Shown: in pieces, positions 37,401 to 43,350 of the stretch
Layout: every line of letters starts with the position of its first letter
Numbering within the stretch: the first letter of the stretch is position 1
NCBI GenBank assembly: GCA_026182355.1
Contig: JAPFBL010000256.1
Span: 310,001 to 374,000 of the forward strand
Direction: 5' to 3'
From: Hermatobates lingyangjiaoensis
Lineage: Eukaryota; Arthropoda; Insecta; Hemiptera; Hermatobatidae
DNA length: 64,000 nt
Program-made: the position numbers and the translations under genes
The notes under the pieces: generated by a model
Databases searched by the model: none
Seen by the model: only the letters and a program-made list of their open reading frames with translations
Told to the model about the DNA's origin: nothing

Positions 37401-40400
37401 CTGTTTATTACTTTTTTCTCTAACAGGTTTAGTTTTTCTGCTATGGTAACCCCTCTCTGTAAGAAAGCGATAACTACAATAAAAACAGACAAATAGAAGA
37501 CACAATTCATTGATCTCACCAACATATTTGCAATACGTAAAAAAATACGTATGCAATACATTTGGATTGCAACGCATTTTCCCCGCAAATATAGCAAAAC
37601 ACATTTGGTTTGTTTAAGGAGTATCACCTAGGAGAGGATAAAGCCATGCATAATTTTTACTCCTGCTTAAATCTGCAAAGCAATTAAAAGCTTTAAGGCT
37701 TGTGATGTCATAATCATTTAACATTGATCACAATAACAACCCAAAATTGTAGTTATGATGCTATAATGTATTTAGCAATACGCCTTCTTTTAAGATAAAA
37801 ACATTAGAATAGCAAACTTCTCATTAACTTGACCTGATGAGAAAAAATTAGTATGATTATTAGCTTAGAACCATATGCTGTTTAAAAATAATTACTTTTT
37901 ATTAATTATTAAGGCTAAACATTTTTTTTTAAATTTAAATTGTTTTTTAGCCTTGAAAATACCAAGTAATTTTTGACGAGATGTCGGCGTATGAACAGAA
38001 GTGTTATTTCTTTAGACCAAAAATCCTCAAGAAATCCATCTTTGAACTTTAAGAATCAGTGCTCGAGAAGCTATATCAATTTAATGATATGTAAATATTA
38101 TACAATTAGAAAATTAGTTGTACAGGAACAATAAATGAAAAGGAAACTGAAACAGGTACTGTACGTTAGAAAATGAACAGAAGTGTTATTTCCTTAGACC
38201 AAAAATCATCAAGAAACACATCTTTAAACTTTATTTCATTATATTTAATATAGTCAAAGCATTTGGAACTGGGAGCCCAGCACTAGGTGTTTAAATGGAT
38301 TTAACCTCCTTACAATAAAGAAAAAAGAAAATCGTATTAATAGATACTATTGATATAGCTTCTCGACCATTGATTTTTAAAATTCTAAGAGGGGTTTCTT
38401 ATGGATGTTGGTCAAATGAAATTACATTCTTGTTTATAAGCGTTTTGCCAAAAATTGTTTGGCATTTTCAAGCCTAAAAAGCTTAGCATTTCGTTGCCCG
38501 CCCTCGCGTGGTCCACCTCGGGCAGCTCCATGCTTTTAATAGAGGTGACTAAAGAGTAACTTGTCAACAAGGCGGCCTGGCTTGACTAAGCAGTTCTGGT
38601 ACAAAATGCCGAGGAACGCAAAGATCAAAACAGGCATAAGTAGTGAAAATAAATACATCCACTACTTATGTTGTTTATATATTATTTTTAGCCTTGAAAA
38701 TGGCAAACAATTTTTGGCAAAACATTGGTGTTTTGTTTTGCTCAGGATCCTCAAGAAACCCATCTTTGAACATATTAATAGAATTAATTTATTTAAATAC
38801 ATGAAAATGAATATATAATATAATTATAATGGACTGACTTGGTCGGTATAGACGAAAGCCTCACAAATGGACAGCTGGTTTGTGGGGGAGGACGACTCCA
38901 GATGGACGCTGACAAAGGCCCCCGGCATGGGGGGGTTGCAGGGCAGGAAGAGCGGTTTGCCCTCCTCGAGAAAGCCTGTGAACCGGTTACAGATGGGGTT
39001 GGTGGCCAGGTCAGGTCGATTGTTTCCCACCCTCACTGACACCGTCGCAGCTCCTTTGTCGCCTGCATTAACATACACCTCATTCTATCATTTTATTTTA
39101 AAATGTTATATTTATTTAATTTTTATATATTTATTCATTTTATTACTTTTATTATTTATTATTAATATTATTATTTTATTTTTAATTTATTTTAATATTT
39201 AATATTTATTTAATATAAAATTATATTAATTTAATAATATAAATATATTATATTTTTATATATTTATTTATTTTTTTTTCATTATTATTATTATTTTATA
39301 AAACCTTTATTTAAACCTTGAAAATTGCCAAGGTTGGGAGAGCGTCTCTAGGATAGGCGTGGGGGATTAGGAAAGGTACTGGGGAAGGTGGCAGGGGAAG
39401 AGGATAAAATTGGAAAAAGTTCTTTAATAATCGTACCCAATTTATGGATACCTGGGAAGTAGGTTGTGATAAGGTAGGGAGACCTCTCCCTCTGGGTCTC
39501 CAGAGGCAAAAACCTCACCCTCCGAGCCTCCGAAGAAGCCCATATTTGGTTGCTCAATGCGCGCAGTGCACCTGGCCTTAATCTTAAGAGATAATGCTTC
39601 ATTGTATTAGTTTCTTGTCCCTGCATCTAGTTTTTATGCTTTCATCTTAAATATTTTTCATTTATTTAATTTATTTTAAGTTTTATTCTCTATTTTTTAT
39701 TAAAGCTTAGTCCATAATTTTTAATTTTTATTTATTTATGTATCATTTCTTCTGTTCATCCCTCAGTTTTTTTTATTTTTTTATTTGTTTTTGTGTTTAC
39801 TATTATTCTTCATATTCCTATTTTAATATAAATTGATTCTTGTCTACCTTATTCTCTATGACCGGGCGCGTATGTGGCAACATTGGTCTCCAACCGTCTC
39901 TGTACCAGTGCACTTGGTTTCCCTCTCTTATCTCTCCTGAAGACGGTTCAACCGAAAATTAGAGACTGTAAGTTTGTGTTTTTAATTTCTCTATGTTTCT
40001 TTATGTACATTGAACCATATATATATATATATATATATAGCCTATTAGGATACTCATTTGTACGTATCAGCTGTAGTGCCATTGTTTCCTTGCCAGCACT
40101 AGATAATAAAGCATGACTACAAATAAATTACAAAAAATTATAAGTAATTTTAAATCATTAGTTGTACAATCCGTAATTCTGTAAAGTTTGATAAATGAAA
40201 CTTTGATTTATCTATTTACCCCAGTATAAGTAATTTTAATTTACTTCAATTGAATACACACAAATAGAGCAATGCGATTGTAAATGTAATACTGAACGGA
40301 AATTCCACACTTTGATGATGGCAATAACATTTCATGATGGATTTATATTACATAAGTTTCAAAACGTCGATGATAGATACGCTAGTGTAAGGTGAGACAA

Positions 40401-43350
40401 AATTACTATTTATGTGGTAAAATCATTGCTATTTCTGTTACTGAGGAAGGGAACAGTGAAGAGTATAAAAATTATGTAAAAACGTTTTCAAATTATTTCT
40501 GGGTAAAATATTAGTTACAGACTACTAACAATGTCATTGCGCCGTGTCATATTTTTCATCCGCAATGTGGAAATTCATTATTTATGGGTATTCCGCTACG
40601 CAGAATTCCACTAGAACATTGGAGCTCATGAAATGTCAATAAGTATCTTAGGCGCTGTTAATTATATAATAATTATAATGTATTATATATGTAGTATAAT
40701 GTATTATATGTATTATAATAGCGCTGATAGACTGCATTAGCAGTTGAACAATAAGATGGTTATTTAAGCTACTTATGAGGGGCTAGGCTAGCTCAGTGGT
40801 CAACGTCTCGCCTCTGAACTGATAGGTACGGGGTTCAATACCCACCTGGCGCTCGATTTATTCACGTGAGAGGCGAATATCTGAGCACGTCGTCCCTTGG
40901 AGAGGATGTTAAGCCGTCAGTCCCGAGCCTGTACGATGTCAGGTCCTCGTTAAACATCCCTTCTCTAAATACACTTGAGTTAGGAAATATTCAGGACTCC
41001 TGATTTAGAATCAATCTTTATTGTTTGGTATCACAAAGGGCCCAATGTTCGGCCTGTGTGTGTTCCCTTGTAGGACAGCTACTGCAACCTGAAGGGTTGC
41101 CTACTACTACTACTAGGCCACTTATAATTATGCATGAAAACATACGCCTGCAATGGTAAGTCGGCTGCAGAAATAATTTTAACGGTTACACATTGTGCAC
41201 TTTTCTACTGTTAGTTCCCAAGTCTATGTAGTTTATATGACTATATTCCGTGCTAAAATATTTAATTAATTATTATTTATTATATTATATTATGTAGGTG
41301 TCAAACGGTTTCTCACTTAGGTAAGATAGACCACTTGATGCTAAAGAGGCAATCTGCAACACCATACTGACGGTCAACGGATTTCCCTACCGACCGAGAT
41401 ATTACCACTGCAGGTAGATTCAGTAGAATATTTCATTCAAATCGTCACATTCAAATACAGTTCAATATAAATGAAGAAACATCAATTTTTATCTAATACA
41501 CTATTTATTTATTTTTTATTATTTAATCATTTTATTAATTTTATTATCCGTATTCTTCATATTCTTTAAAGTTTTATTTTATTCTATTCTAATATATATT
41601 TTTATTAATGATGAGTCTTTAACTTTTATTTATGTATCATTTGCTAAAGGCGGTTCAAAAAAAACACAACACAGTAAGTGTGTCTTTTTAATTTATTTAT
41701 GTTTTTTCATCTATATTGAACTTTATTTGTCCGTTTCGGACTGTATTTTCATCGAAAAATTAATTTCTTTAATTTTTTCTCTAAAAATTAACTTCTCTAT
41801 GTTTCTTCATCTATATTGAAATTTTGGATCGTATTTTCATTGAAAAATTACATATTAAAATACATTCATACGATAATTCGGATCAAAGATTCTACTGATT
41901 CTACCTGTAGTGGTAATGACTCATTGGTCAGTAGCAAATCCGTTGACCATCAGACAGTTGAAGATAGCCTCTTGAGAATCAGATGGTCTATCCTACCCAA
42001 GTGAGAAACCTCTAATCCCTATTACTAAACCTCTAATTATATATATTTTTTTTGAAGATTATTTTGACAGAATAATAGAATTCTTGAAATATAAAGGATA
42101 TTAAAAAGAAAAATAATAATTAACCTTTACTAACATATATATGTTTTTGATAGGTTAACACAGTGGTTTTCAACTTGTTTGTATCTAAAACTAAATCACA
42201 TATGAACCGACCATCAGTGGGTTCCATTTCTTTTTTTGAAGCCAAATTTAAAAAAAAAATTATTTATATTAAAAATATATGGAATTCTTAAGTTAAACTT
42301 TAATTTCTAATTAAAATATATCAAGTTGAAATTTTAAAAAAATTGTACATGTAAAACATAGATCTAAATAATTTACTGTAAAAAATTCGAATTAATGACA
42401 GGCAACTTTTCGGGCTACACAGATATACATAAAGATAAAAATATTCCACATAAACACGTCAAATAACAATCAATGATCAAACCACAATAAGAAAATGGGA
42501 AAACAAGACTAAGATCTTCCAACCGTAACCAGCGGTCTTCGTCAGAGTCAAAAACCCAACTGAACTGAAGTTGGGTTTTTGACTCTGACGAATACCACTT
42601 GTTACGGTTGAAAGATCTTAGTCTTGTTTTCTCTTTTTCTTATTGTGGTTTGATCATATACATATAGATATAGATAGACGATTAATGTACGTAAACTATT
42701 ACTTGTATTGATTGGAATAGAACATTTAATTATTAATTATAGAATATTTAAATTTGTAAATAAGGAGACATTTAGTTTTTTAATGTTTATAAATCTCTGA
42801 TCCACATCGGATGATTCTTTTTTTCCACATAATCCAACAAGATAACGACACTGCTACACATTTGTCGAGAATTGAATTCTGCTTAAGTATTTGCATTCTA
42901 TTTTTCAGATATAAAACATTAGAATATCATGATGTTAATGAGTATTGATCTTTAATTAGACAATAATAAAATTCATGTTCTGCTATGTTTTTTTTATTCA
43001 CATTATTCACTTTCTACGTATCCATGATTAAAAAGGGCCGTCCGTGTATTATTTTTTCAACAAACATTATTTGTATTAACAAACTTCAACTGCTTCTGAA
43101 AATATTAAGTTTCAAAAATAACTTTGCTAAGCATTACCACAACAAGGCTTGCCGAAGTCTATCCTGACCAATTGGACCATGTAGGGCTCAAGCAGGTTGA
43201 CATACCACCAAGGCTTTTGCTCTTTCCTGGTGAGAGTGCAGGTCTCGGGGTTGAAGAATGAAGATGTGCTGCCATCAATGGCCTTTTGTGGCACTCCTCC
43301 GGCATCGGAGCTGGCCTGCATGGGAGCCTTCCCTGTCGCCACATTCACCA
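19199..43350 (-). CDS. fw: Furrowed-like selectin-type receptor, 10 exons seen, 5' incomplete
   Basis: Gene-level entry. Joining 43350-43138, 39062-38839, 34317-34106, 33050-32842, 32243-32064, 29803-29624, 26802-26620, 21804-21526, 19597-19516 and 19325-19199 gives 1889 nt, one frame and about 628 residues after a 2-nt partial codon. Every exon has AG before and GT after it, and all phases match. Domain order is fucolectin-like (F5/8C-type), C-type lectin, three sushi/CCP, Pro/Thr-rich stalk, one transmembrane helix and a short tail. This order, with phrases such as KPCCG, CARFDGSKGWLWSD and LGVFGGFVFLAAV, matches Drosophila Furrowed, a cell-surface adhesion protein of eye, bristle and planar polarity. 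As I recall the Drosophila protein has more sushi repeats. A type I membrane protein at the plasma membrane is inferred. The signal peptide exon is not visible. Naming rests on recalled family similarity, not a search. Confidence 0.88.
19516..19597 (-). CDS. fw: fw-like exon i: transmembrane segment
   Basis: An 82-nt exon. Acceptor CACTTTAG above 19597 and donor GTGAGT at 19515-19510. Entering in phase 1 it encodes GAIIALGVFGGFVFLAAVV, then TTIVILIK and a codon AG- completed downstream. About 25 uninterrupted hydrophobic residues followed by basic Lys/Arg-Ser make a type I stop-transfer helix. The Gly-rich start matches my recollection of the fly protein closely. Confidence 0.87.
19948..20035 (+). 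repeat. Direct repeat copy 1, intron 8
   Basis: TGGTCATTTTCGTTTACTAA and TCAAAGAAACACCAAGAATT, repeated at 20664-20752 in the same intron. Confidence 0.7.
20664..20752 (+). repeat. Direct repeat copy 2, intron 8
   Basis: Nearly identical to 19948-20035. Confidence 0.7.
21526..21804 (-). CDS. fw: fw-like exon h: Pro/Thr-rich juxtamembrane stalk
   Basis: Acceptor TTTTTAG after a T-rich tract lies above 21804; donor GTAACT at 21525-21520. Phase 1 on both sides. It encodes VDTRAPPSIVTISKPP, then PPSKPRPFSPR, TTPLPEIPDNR, GGYPQENGGPPPHH and ends GAKLNL. It is rich in Pro, Ser, Thr and Gly with no cysteine, as expected for an extended, possibly O-glycosylated stalk between the sushi modules and the membrane. 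The exon is visibly more GC-rich than its intron surroundings. Confidence 0.82.
22891..22961. repeat. TTTA/TTTTA low-complexity tract
   Basis: Runs of TTTAT and TTTTAT in intron 7. Confidence 0.9.
25025..25225 (+). mobile_element. Foldback element family D in intron 7
   Basis: CAATGATCAAACCACAATTT at the left and AATATTGTGGTTTGATTATT at the right. The plus-strand core at 25148-25190 keeps helices I-III; the left copy is eroded. An AT microsatellite follows at 25227-25250. Confidence 0.6.
25148..25190 (+). ncRNA. Hammerhead-like core, family D
   Basis: Helix I GACU with AGUC, core CUGGUGA (A6 changed to G), helix II ACCG..CGGU, GAAAGAUCUU: helix III AGAUCU, triplet CUU. Antisense to the fw-like gene. 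Confidence 0.5.
25960..26096 (+). mobile_element. Foldback element family A (tail on the right)
   Basis: Inside intron 7. TTCTGAGGTAAAATGGATAA starts the left arm; the right arm ends in CCATTTTACCTCAGAA followed by the single tail GGATTGCACAACTAATGAT. Flanks ATAAACTAAAC (25949-25959) and ATAAAACTAAAC (26097-26108) are a target duplication with one indel. Confidence 0.7.
26620..26802 (-). CDS. fw: fw-like exon g: sushi/CCP domain 3
   Basis: Acceptor TTATAG lies above 26802 and donor GTAGTA at 26619-26614, both phase 1. The product begins QIMCSEAPAIENGEAF and ends IVCLPDGQYDSDPPECK. Cysteines are at MC, YSC, VC and EC. As in domain 1 the Trp before Cys4 is replaced (QYDSDPPEC). This is the last sushi exon I can find before the stalk exon 4.8 kb away; further alternative sushi exons inside that intron were looked for and not found. 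Confidence 0.87.
29055..29291 (+). mobile_element. Foldback element family A with 12-bp target duplication and ribozyme core
   Basis: Inside intron 6. Flanked by perfect TAATAGAATTAA at 29043-29054 and 29292-29303. Left arm TTCTGAGGTAAAATGG, GTCTCCACACAAATG and AACAACAACAACGCG; a hammerhead-like core on the minus strand at 29127-29159; right arm with GTTCGAAACGCGTTG but without the CUGAUGA half; single right tail ending GCACAACTAATGATT. Confidence 0.8.
29127..29159 (-). ncRNA. Hammerhead-like core, family A, sense in intron 6
   Basis: Canonical CUGAUGA, extra U, helix II GAACAC-AAA-GUGUUC, GAAACGCGUU: helix III ACGCGU and triplet GUU. Same strand as the fw-like transcript. Helix I is weak. 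Confidence 0.58.
29384..29490 (+). repeat. Inverted repeat (hairpin) in intron 6
   Basis: GAAGGAGAAAGTAAGTGAAA..CAACTCATAAAGATATGAGC pairs with GCTCATATCTTAATGAGTTG..TTTCATTTACTTTCTCCTTC around an 11-nt loop. No hammerhead core is present, so this differs from the other foldback elements. Confidence 0.7.
29624..29803 (-). CDS. fw: fw-like exon f: sushi/CCP domain 2
   Basis: This exon has no internal start codon in frame, so a simple Met-initiated ORF scan would miss it. Acceptor GTTGCAG abuts 29803; donor GTAAGT occupies 29623-29618. Both junctions are phase 1. It reads RIVCGLPADILNGGYQ, then VVYSCDSGFRMIGRAQLTC and DERWDGPPPTCQ. Four cysteines and the conserved Trp (ERW.GPPPTC) make this the most canonical of the three sushi modules. 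It is 180 nt, the same length as exon e. Confidence 0.88.
29887..30132 (+). mobile_element. Foldback element family G in intron 5
   Basis: Long arms: TAGTAATACTGTCCGTCATA, CCTCGTAAATTCTCAGAAAA and GCTCGA at the left, inverted at 30065-30132. The centre is a small hairpin CTAACTGTGACTGTGACACA. Opposed ribozyme-like cores; the right (plus) one is nearly intact. Confidence 0.72.
30028..30070 (+). ncRNA. Hammerhead-like core, family G
   Basis: Helix I GCUC with GAGC, core UUGAAGA (C3 changed to U), helix II GGG..CCC, GAAACCGGUC: helix III ACCGGU, triplet GUC. Confidence 0.5.
30175..30365 (+). mobile_element. Family E element, one arm
   Basis: Contains ACACACACTTACAGTCTC and a minus-strand core at 30206-30239, then GCGCACTGTTACAGAGATG and TTCTTCATCTACATTGAAC, which recur at 39.9, 41.7, 60.5 and 62.3 kb. 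Confidence 0.6.
30206..30239 (-). ncRNA. Hammerhead-like core, family E, sense in intron 5
   Basis: Helix I UCUC with GAGA, core CUGAGGA, extra C, helix II GGUU..AACC, GAAAAUUA: helix III AAUU, triplet UUA. All conserved positions are present. Confidence 0.6.
31216..31259 (+). ncRNA. Hammerhead-like motif with long helix I, family J
   Basis: CUUCACCUC and GAAGUGAAG pair at 8 of 9 positions around GUGAUGA (C3 to G), C, helix II GAC-GAU-GGUC and GAAAUAUA (helix III AUAU, triplet AUA). The longest helix I in the window. Confidence 0.5.
31321..31422. repeat. Perfect palindrome, 48-bp arms with 6-nt spacer, intron 5
   Basis: Left arm 31321-31368 (ATAAAATAAATTCAAAACGA..CATCG) is the exact reverse complement of 31375-31422. 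The spacer AAATAT sits in CATCGAAATATCGATG, similar to the GAAAUAU of families I and J. Perfect arms indicate a recent origin. Confidence 0.85.
31452..31493. repeat. (AT)n then (GA)n compound microsatellite
   Basis: TA repeats followed by GAGAGAGA, at the left edge of the family C element in intron 5. Confidence 0.93.
31490..31745 (+). mobile_element. Foldback element family C in intron 5
   Basis: Arms GTGTTCTCTAATCGGGAAAC..TCTAGGATAAAAAATC and the inverted TTATCCTAGAAAATTGACCG..CGATTAGAGAACACAC. Eroded hammerhead-like cores at 31554-31589 (minus) and 31627-31667 (plus), both with GAAACGUC. Confidence 0.68.
32064..32243 (-). CDS. fw: fw-like exon e: sushi/CCP domain 1
   Basis: One-exon sushi module with phase-1 introns on both sides: acceptor ATTCTAG above 32243, donor GTAAGT at 32063-32058. 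Reading begins QPKACGRPEQPPNST and ends RLCLSTGFYNEFPPVCK. Four cysteines (CGRP, YTC, RLC, PVC) give the expected 1-3/2-4 disulphide pattern. The otherwise typical Trp before the last cysteine is missing; Phe and Tyr occupy that stretch. Complement-repeat modules serve as rod-like spacers and protein-binding units in the ectodomain. Confidence 0.88.
32842..33050 (-). CDS. fw: fw-like exon d: C-terminal half of C-type lectin domain
   Basis: Acceptor GTTTAAG abuts 33050 and donor GTATGC occupies 32841-32836. The product starts TDSNSQYWMGAVRD, continues SNWKWISGEDVTVSFWN, then DCARFDGSKGWLWSD and INYICQH. The last three CTLD cysteines and the W.WSD segment (WND position) are present. The usual EPN or QPD sugar-specificity motif is absent (sequence there is LPGGNEDC), so classical mannose or galactose binding should not be assumed. 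This feature is, as I recall, shared with the Drosophila protein. It leaves in phase 1. Confidence 0.88.
33640..33962 (+). mobile_element. tRNA-derived SINE, near full length
   Basis: The head GGGGCAAGGTTAGCTCAGTG has a pol III A box (TTAGCTCAGTGG, 33650-33661) and a B box (GGATTCGATACC, 33694-33705), a tRNA-like 5' end. The body includes ATAAATCTGAGCAC and CTAAATAAACTTGAG; the 3' part ends with GAAAGCCTTATAAGTGT and an AAAC-type tail. It lies in intron 3 of the fw-like gene, antisense to it. Not a functional tRNA: the cloverleaf is broken and long unrelated sequence follows. This copy lacks part of the body (the CCGTCGG...CGAGCC segment) seen in the others. Confidence 0.8.
34106..34317 (-). 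CDS. fw: fw-like exon c: N-terminal half of C-type lectin domain
   Basis: Acceptor TTTCAG abuts 34317 and donor GTAACT occupies 34105-34100. It encodes ALPIERCPQFRDQPPG, then YNGKCYIFYNRQPMNFRDA, FCRSRGGSLVDESNPA and FISWELWRRHR. The pattern (Cys pair at the start, GKCY.F, then the first canonical CTLD cysteine in F C R S R G G and the following S.LVD) identifies a long-form C-type lectin domain. It leaves in phase 2 and is completed by exon d, where the codon AG-G gives Arg. Confidence 0.88.
35590..35810 (+). mobile_element. Family E element with two opposed cores, intron 2
   Basis: Left core 35608-35640 (minus; CUGAUAA and AAAUUA), centre GTCTCCAACCGTCGCTTCGC, right core 35737-35769 (plus). 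Confidence 0.62.
35737..35769 (+). ncRNA. Hammerhead-like core, family E
   Basis: Helix I UCUC with GAGA, canonical CUGAUGA, extra C, helix II GG-UAAG-CC, then AAAA replacing GAAA. One key G is lost. Confidence 0.42.
35880..36110 (+). mobile_element. Family E variant element
   Basis: GAGTAACACACAGAGTAAAG and ACTCAAATTTTTTTGG with CCAAGCACGTTGTAGACGCA; the same sequence order returns at 61.8 and 63.85 kb. The right arm (GTGTTACTCTTCTTCGATTT) closes the hairpin. Left core eroded (35931-35963). Confidence 0.55.
36118..37350. mobile_element. Unclassified GC-richer repeat-like block in intron 2
   Basis: About 1.2 kb clearly richer in G+C than the rest of the intron, with no sustained ORF. A TATA-like site in a GC-rich setting (CGCTATAAAAGACGGGGG, 36218-36235) resembles an LTR or retroelement promoter. 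The part from 36780 to 37340 is written in a style seen in non-LTR 5' regions, but I cannot assign it. No inverted or direct terminal repeats found by eye. Confidence 0.3.
37362..37627 (-). pseudogene. Possible decayed retroelement/zinc-finger ORF fragment
   Basis: Minus-strand frames give FCYICGEN in one frame and overlapping 80-84 residue ORFs in the other two. P..FCYICGE resembles the N-terminal zinc-binding motif of a family of repetitive invertebrate ORFs. The rest of the match is not recognisable and the frames are broken. Weak call; it could be chance. Confidence 0.2.
38839..39062 (-). CDS. fw: fw-like exon b: second half of fucolectin-like domain
   Basis: Acceptor ATGCAG abuts 39062 and donor GTCAGT occupies 38838-38833. 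The product runs GDKGAATVSVRVGNNRPD, then NPICNRFTG, PLFLPCNPPMPGAFVSV and SICEAFVYTDQ. The VRVGN strand, the C..F.G..  loop and the terminal CE..VY strand are typical of the second half of this lectin fold. It leaves in phase 0, joining Gln directly to ALPIERC of the next exon. Conservation of the whole segment looks high for such an AT-rich locus, consistent with a live exon. Confidence 0.88.
39100..39290. repeat. AT-only low-complexity tract
   Basis: Almost entirely A and T with TTATTATT runs, directly after the acceptor of exon b (transcript-wise upstream in intron 1). Confidence 0.85.
39305..39627 (-). pseudogene. Penelope-like element fragment (RT C-terminal/linker region)
   Basis: A GC-richer block inside intron 1. 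Minus-strand reading gives RRVRFLPLETQRERSPYLIT, then TTYFPGIHKLGTIIKELFPI, FPNPPRLS, a stop, and RRSPNLGNF. The pattern TTY.P....L..I....PIL, then FP.PP.L.(Y)RR..NL is, from memory, the conserved stretch after the reverse transcriptase core and before the GIY-YIG endonuclease of Penelope-like elements. The stop replaces the usual Tyr before RR. No RT catalytic motif or GIY-YIG domain remains nearby. It is relevant because the surrounding foldback elements carry PLE-type ribozymes. A different GIY-YIG/RT lineage is possible. Confidence 0.5.
39865..40015 (+). mobile_element. Family E element, right arm only
   Basis: GTCTCCAACCGTCTCTGTAC, CTCTTATCTCTCCTGAAGAC and GAGACTGTAAGTTTGTG; plus-strand core at 39933-39965. 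Adjacent to an AT repeat. Confidence 0.6.
39933..39965 (+). ncRNA. Hammerhead-like core, family E
   Basis: Helix I UCUC with GAGA, CUGAAGA, extra C, helix II GGU-UCA-ACC, GAAAAUUA (helix III AAUU, triplet UUA). Fully consistent. Confidence 0.6.
40154..40226 (+). mobile_element. Miniature family A foldback element (about 73 bp)
   Basis: Flanked by TAAGTAATTTTAA at 40141-40153 and 40227-40239. It consists of the left tail (ATCATTAGTTGTACAATCCG), then a short hairpin GATAAATGAAACTTTGATTT and TATTTACCCCAG. It shows the smallest form the family takes. Confidence 0.65.
40776..41117 (+). mobile_element. tRNA-derived SINE, second tail type
   Basis: Same tRNA-like head (GCTAGCTCAGTGG then GGGGTTCAATACC) and the full body GAGCACGTCGTCCCTTGG, TTAAGCCGTCAGTCCCGAGC, GAGCCTGTACGATGTCAGG. 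Its 3' part differs: GGTATCACAAAGGGCC, GTTCCCTTGTAGG and a CTACTACTACTA end. Lies in intron 1. Confidence 0.8.
41640..42115 (+). repeat. Dispersed direct repeat copy 1 (family E end plus unique body)
   Basis: Starts in a family E arm and continues through ATTGAAAAATTACATATT, ATTCGGATCAAAGATTCTAC and CAAATCCGTTGACCATCAG to GAAACCTCTAATCC. The same about 300-bp body recurs at 62400-62715, 20 kb away. The 62-residue ORF in it is a by-product. Confidence 0.7.
42166..42290 (+). mobile_element. hAT-like end
   Basis: Starts CAGTGGTTTTCAACTTG, a common hAT terminal sequence, followed by a degenerate AT-rich interior in intron 1. Similar short starts occur at 14186 (CAGTGTTTTCCAATC) and 10262 (CAGGGGCTCTCAATGG). 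Partners not found. Confidence 0.35.
42507..42549 (-). ncRNA. Hammerhead-like core, family D, sense in intron 1
   Basis: Helix I GACU with AGUC, CUGACGA, helix II ACCG..CGGU, GGAAGAUCUU (GAAA changed to GGAA), helix III AGAUCU, triplet CUU. Confidence 0.52.
42581..42623 (+). ncRNA. Hammerhead-like core, family D
   Basis: Helix I GACU with AGUC, CUGACGA, GAAAGAUCUU with helix III AGAUCU and triplet CUU. Helix II AUACC..ACGGU is slightly damaged compared with the inverted partner. Confidence 0.55.
43138..43350 (-). CDS. fw: fw-like exon a: first half of fucolectin-like domain
   Basis: Acceptor CGACAG lies just above 43350 and the donor GTAATG occupies 43137-43131. The exon enters with a 2-nt partial codon, so the upstream exon must end in phase 1. 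It encodes VNVATGKAP, then KAIDGSTSSFF and WWYVNLLEPYMVQLVRIDFGKPCC. The WW.V.L..PY pattern followed by paired cysteines is the hallmark of the eel-fucolectin/tachylectin-4/pentraxin-1 fold, a fucose-binding beta-barrel in some relatives. It ends mid-domain in a codon completed by the next exon (CC-G-DKG). No start codon is claimed: the ATG just upstream lies in the intron. Confidence 0.87.

Larger units (their letters stand above)
34318..38838 (-). other. Intron 2 of the fw-like gene
   Basis: About 4.5 kb, separating the fucolectin-like and C-type lectin domains. Holds family E elements (35.6 and 35.9 kb) and the GC-richer block 36118-37350. Repeated phrases at 38.0, 38.2 and 38.4-38.75 kb (AAATCCTCAAGAAA..CATCTTTGAAC, TTTTTAGCCTTGAAAAT) show another decayed repeat. 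Confidence 0.7.
42430..42657 (+). mobile_element. Foldback element family D with two intact opposed ribozyme cores
   Basis: In intron 1. Left tail AACACGTCAAATAACAATC, arms AATGATCAAACCACAATAAG / CTTATTGTGGTTTGATCAT. Flanks ATATACATAAAGATA (from 42423) and ATATACATATAGATA (from 42657) look like a 15-bp target duplication with one mismatch. Best-preserved family D copy. Confidence 0.75.
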
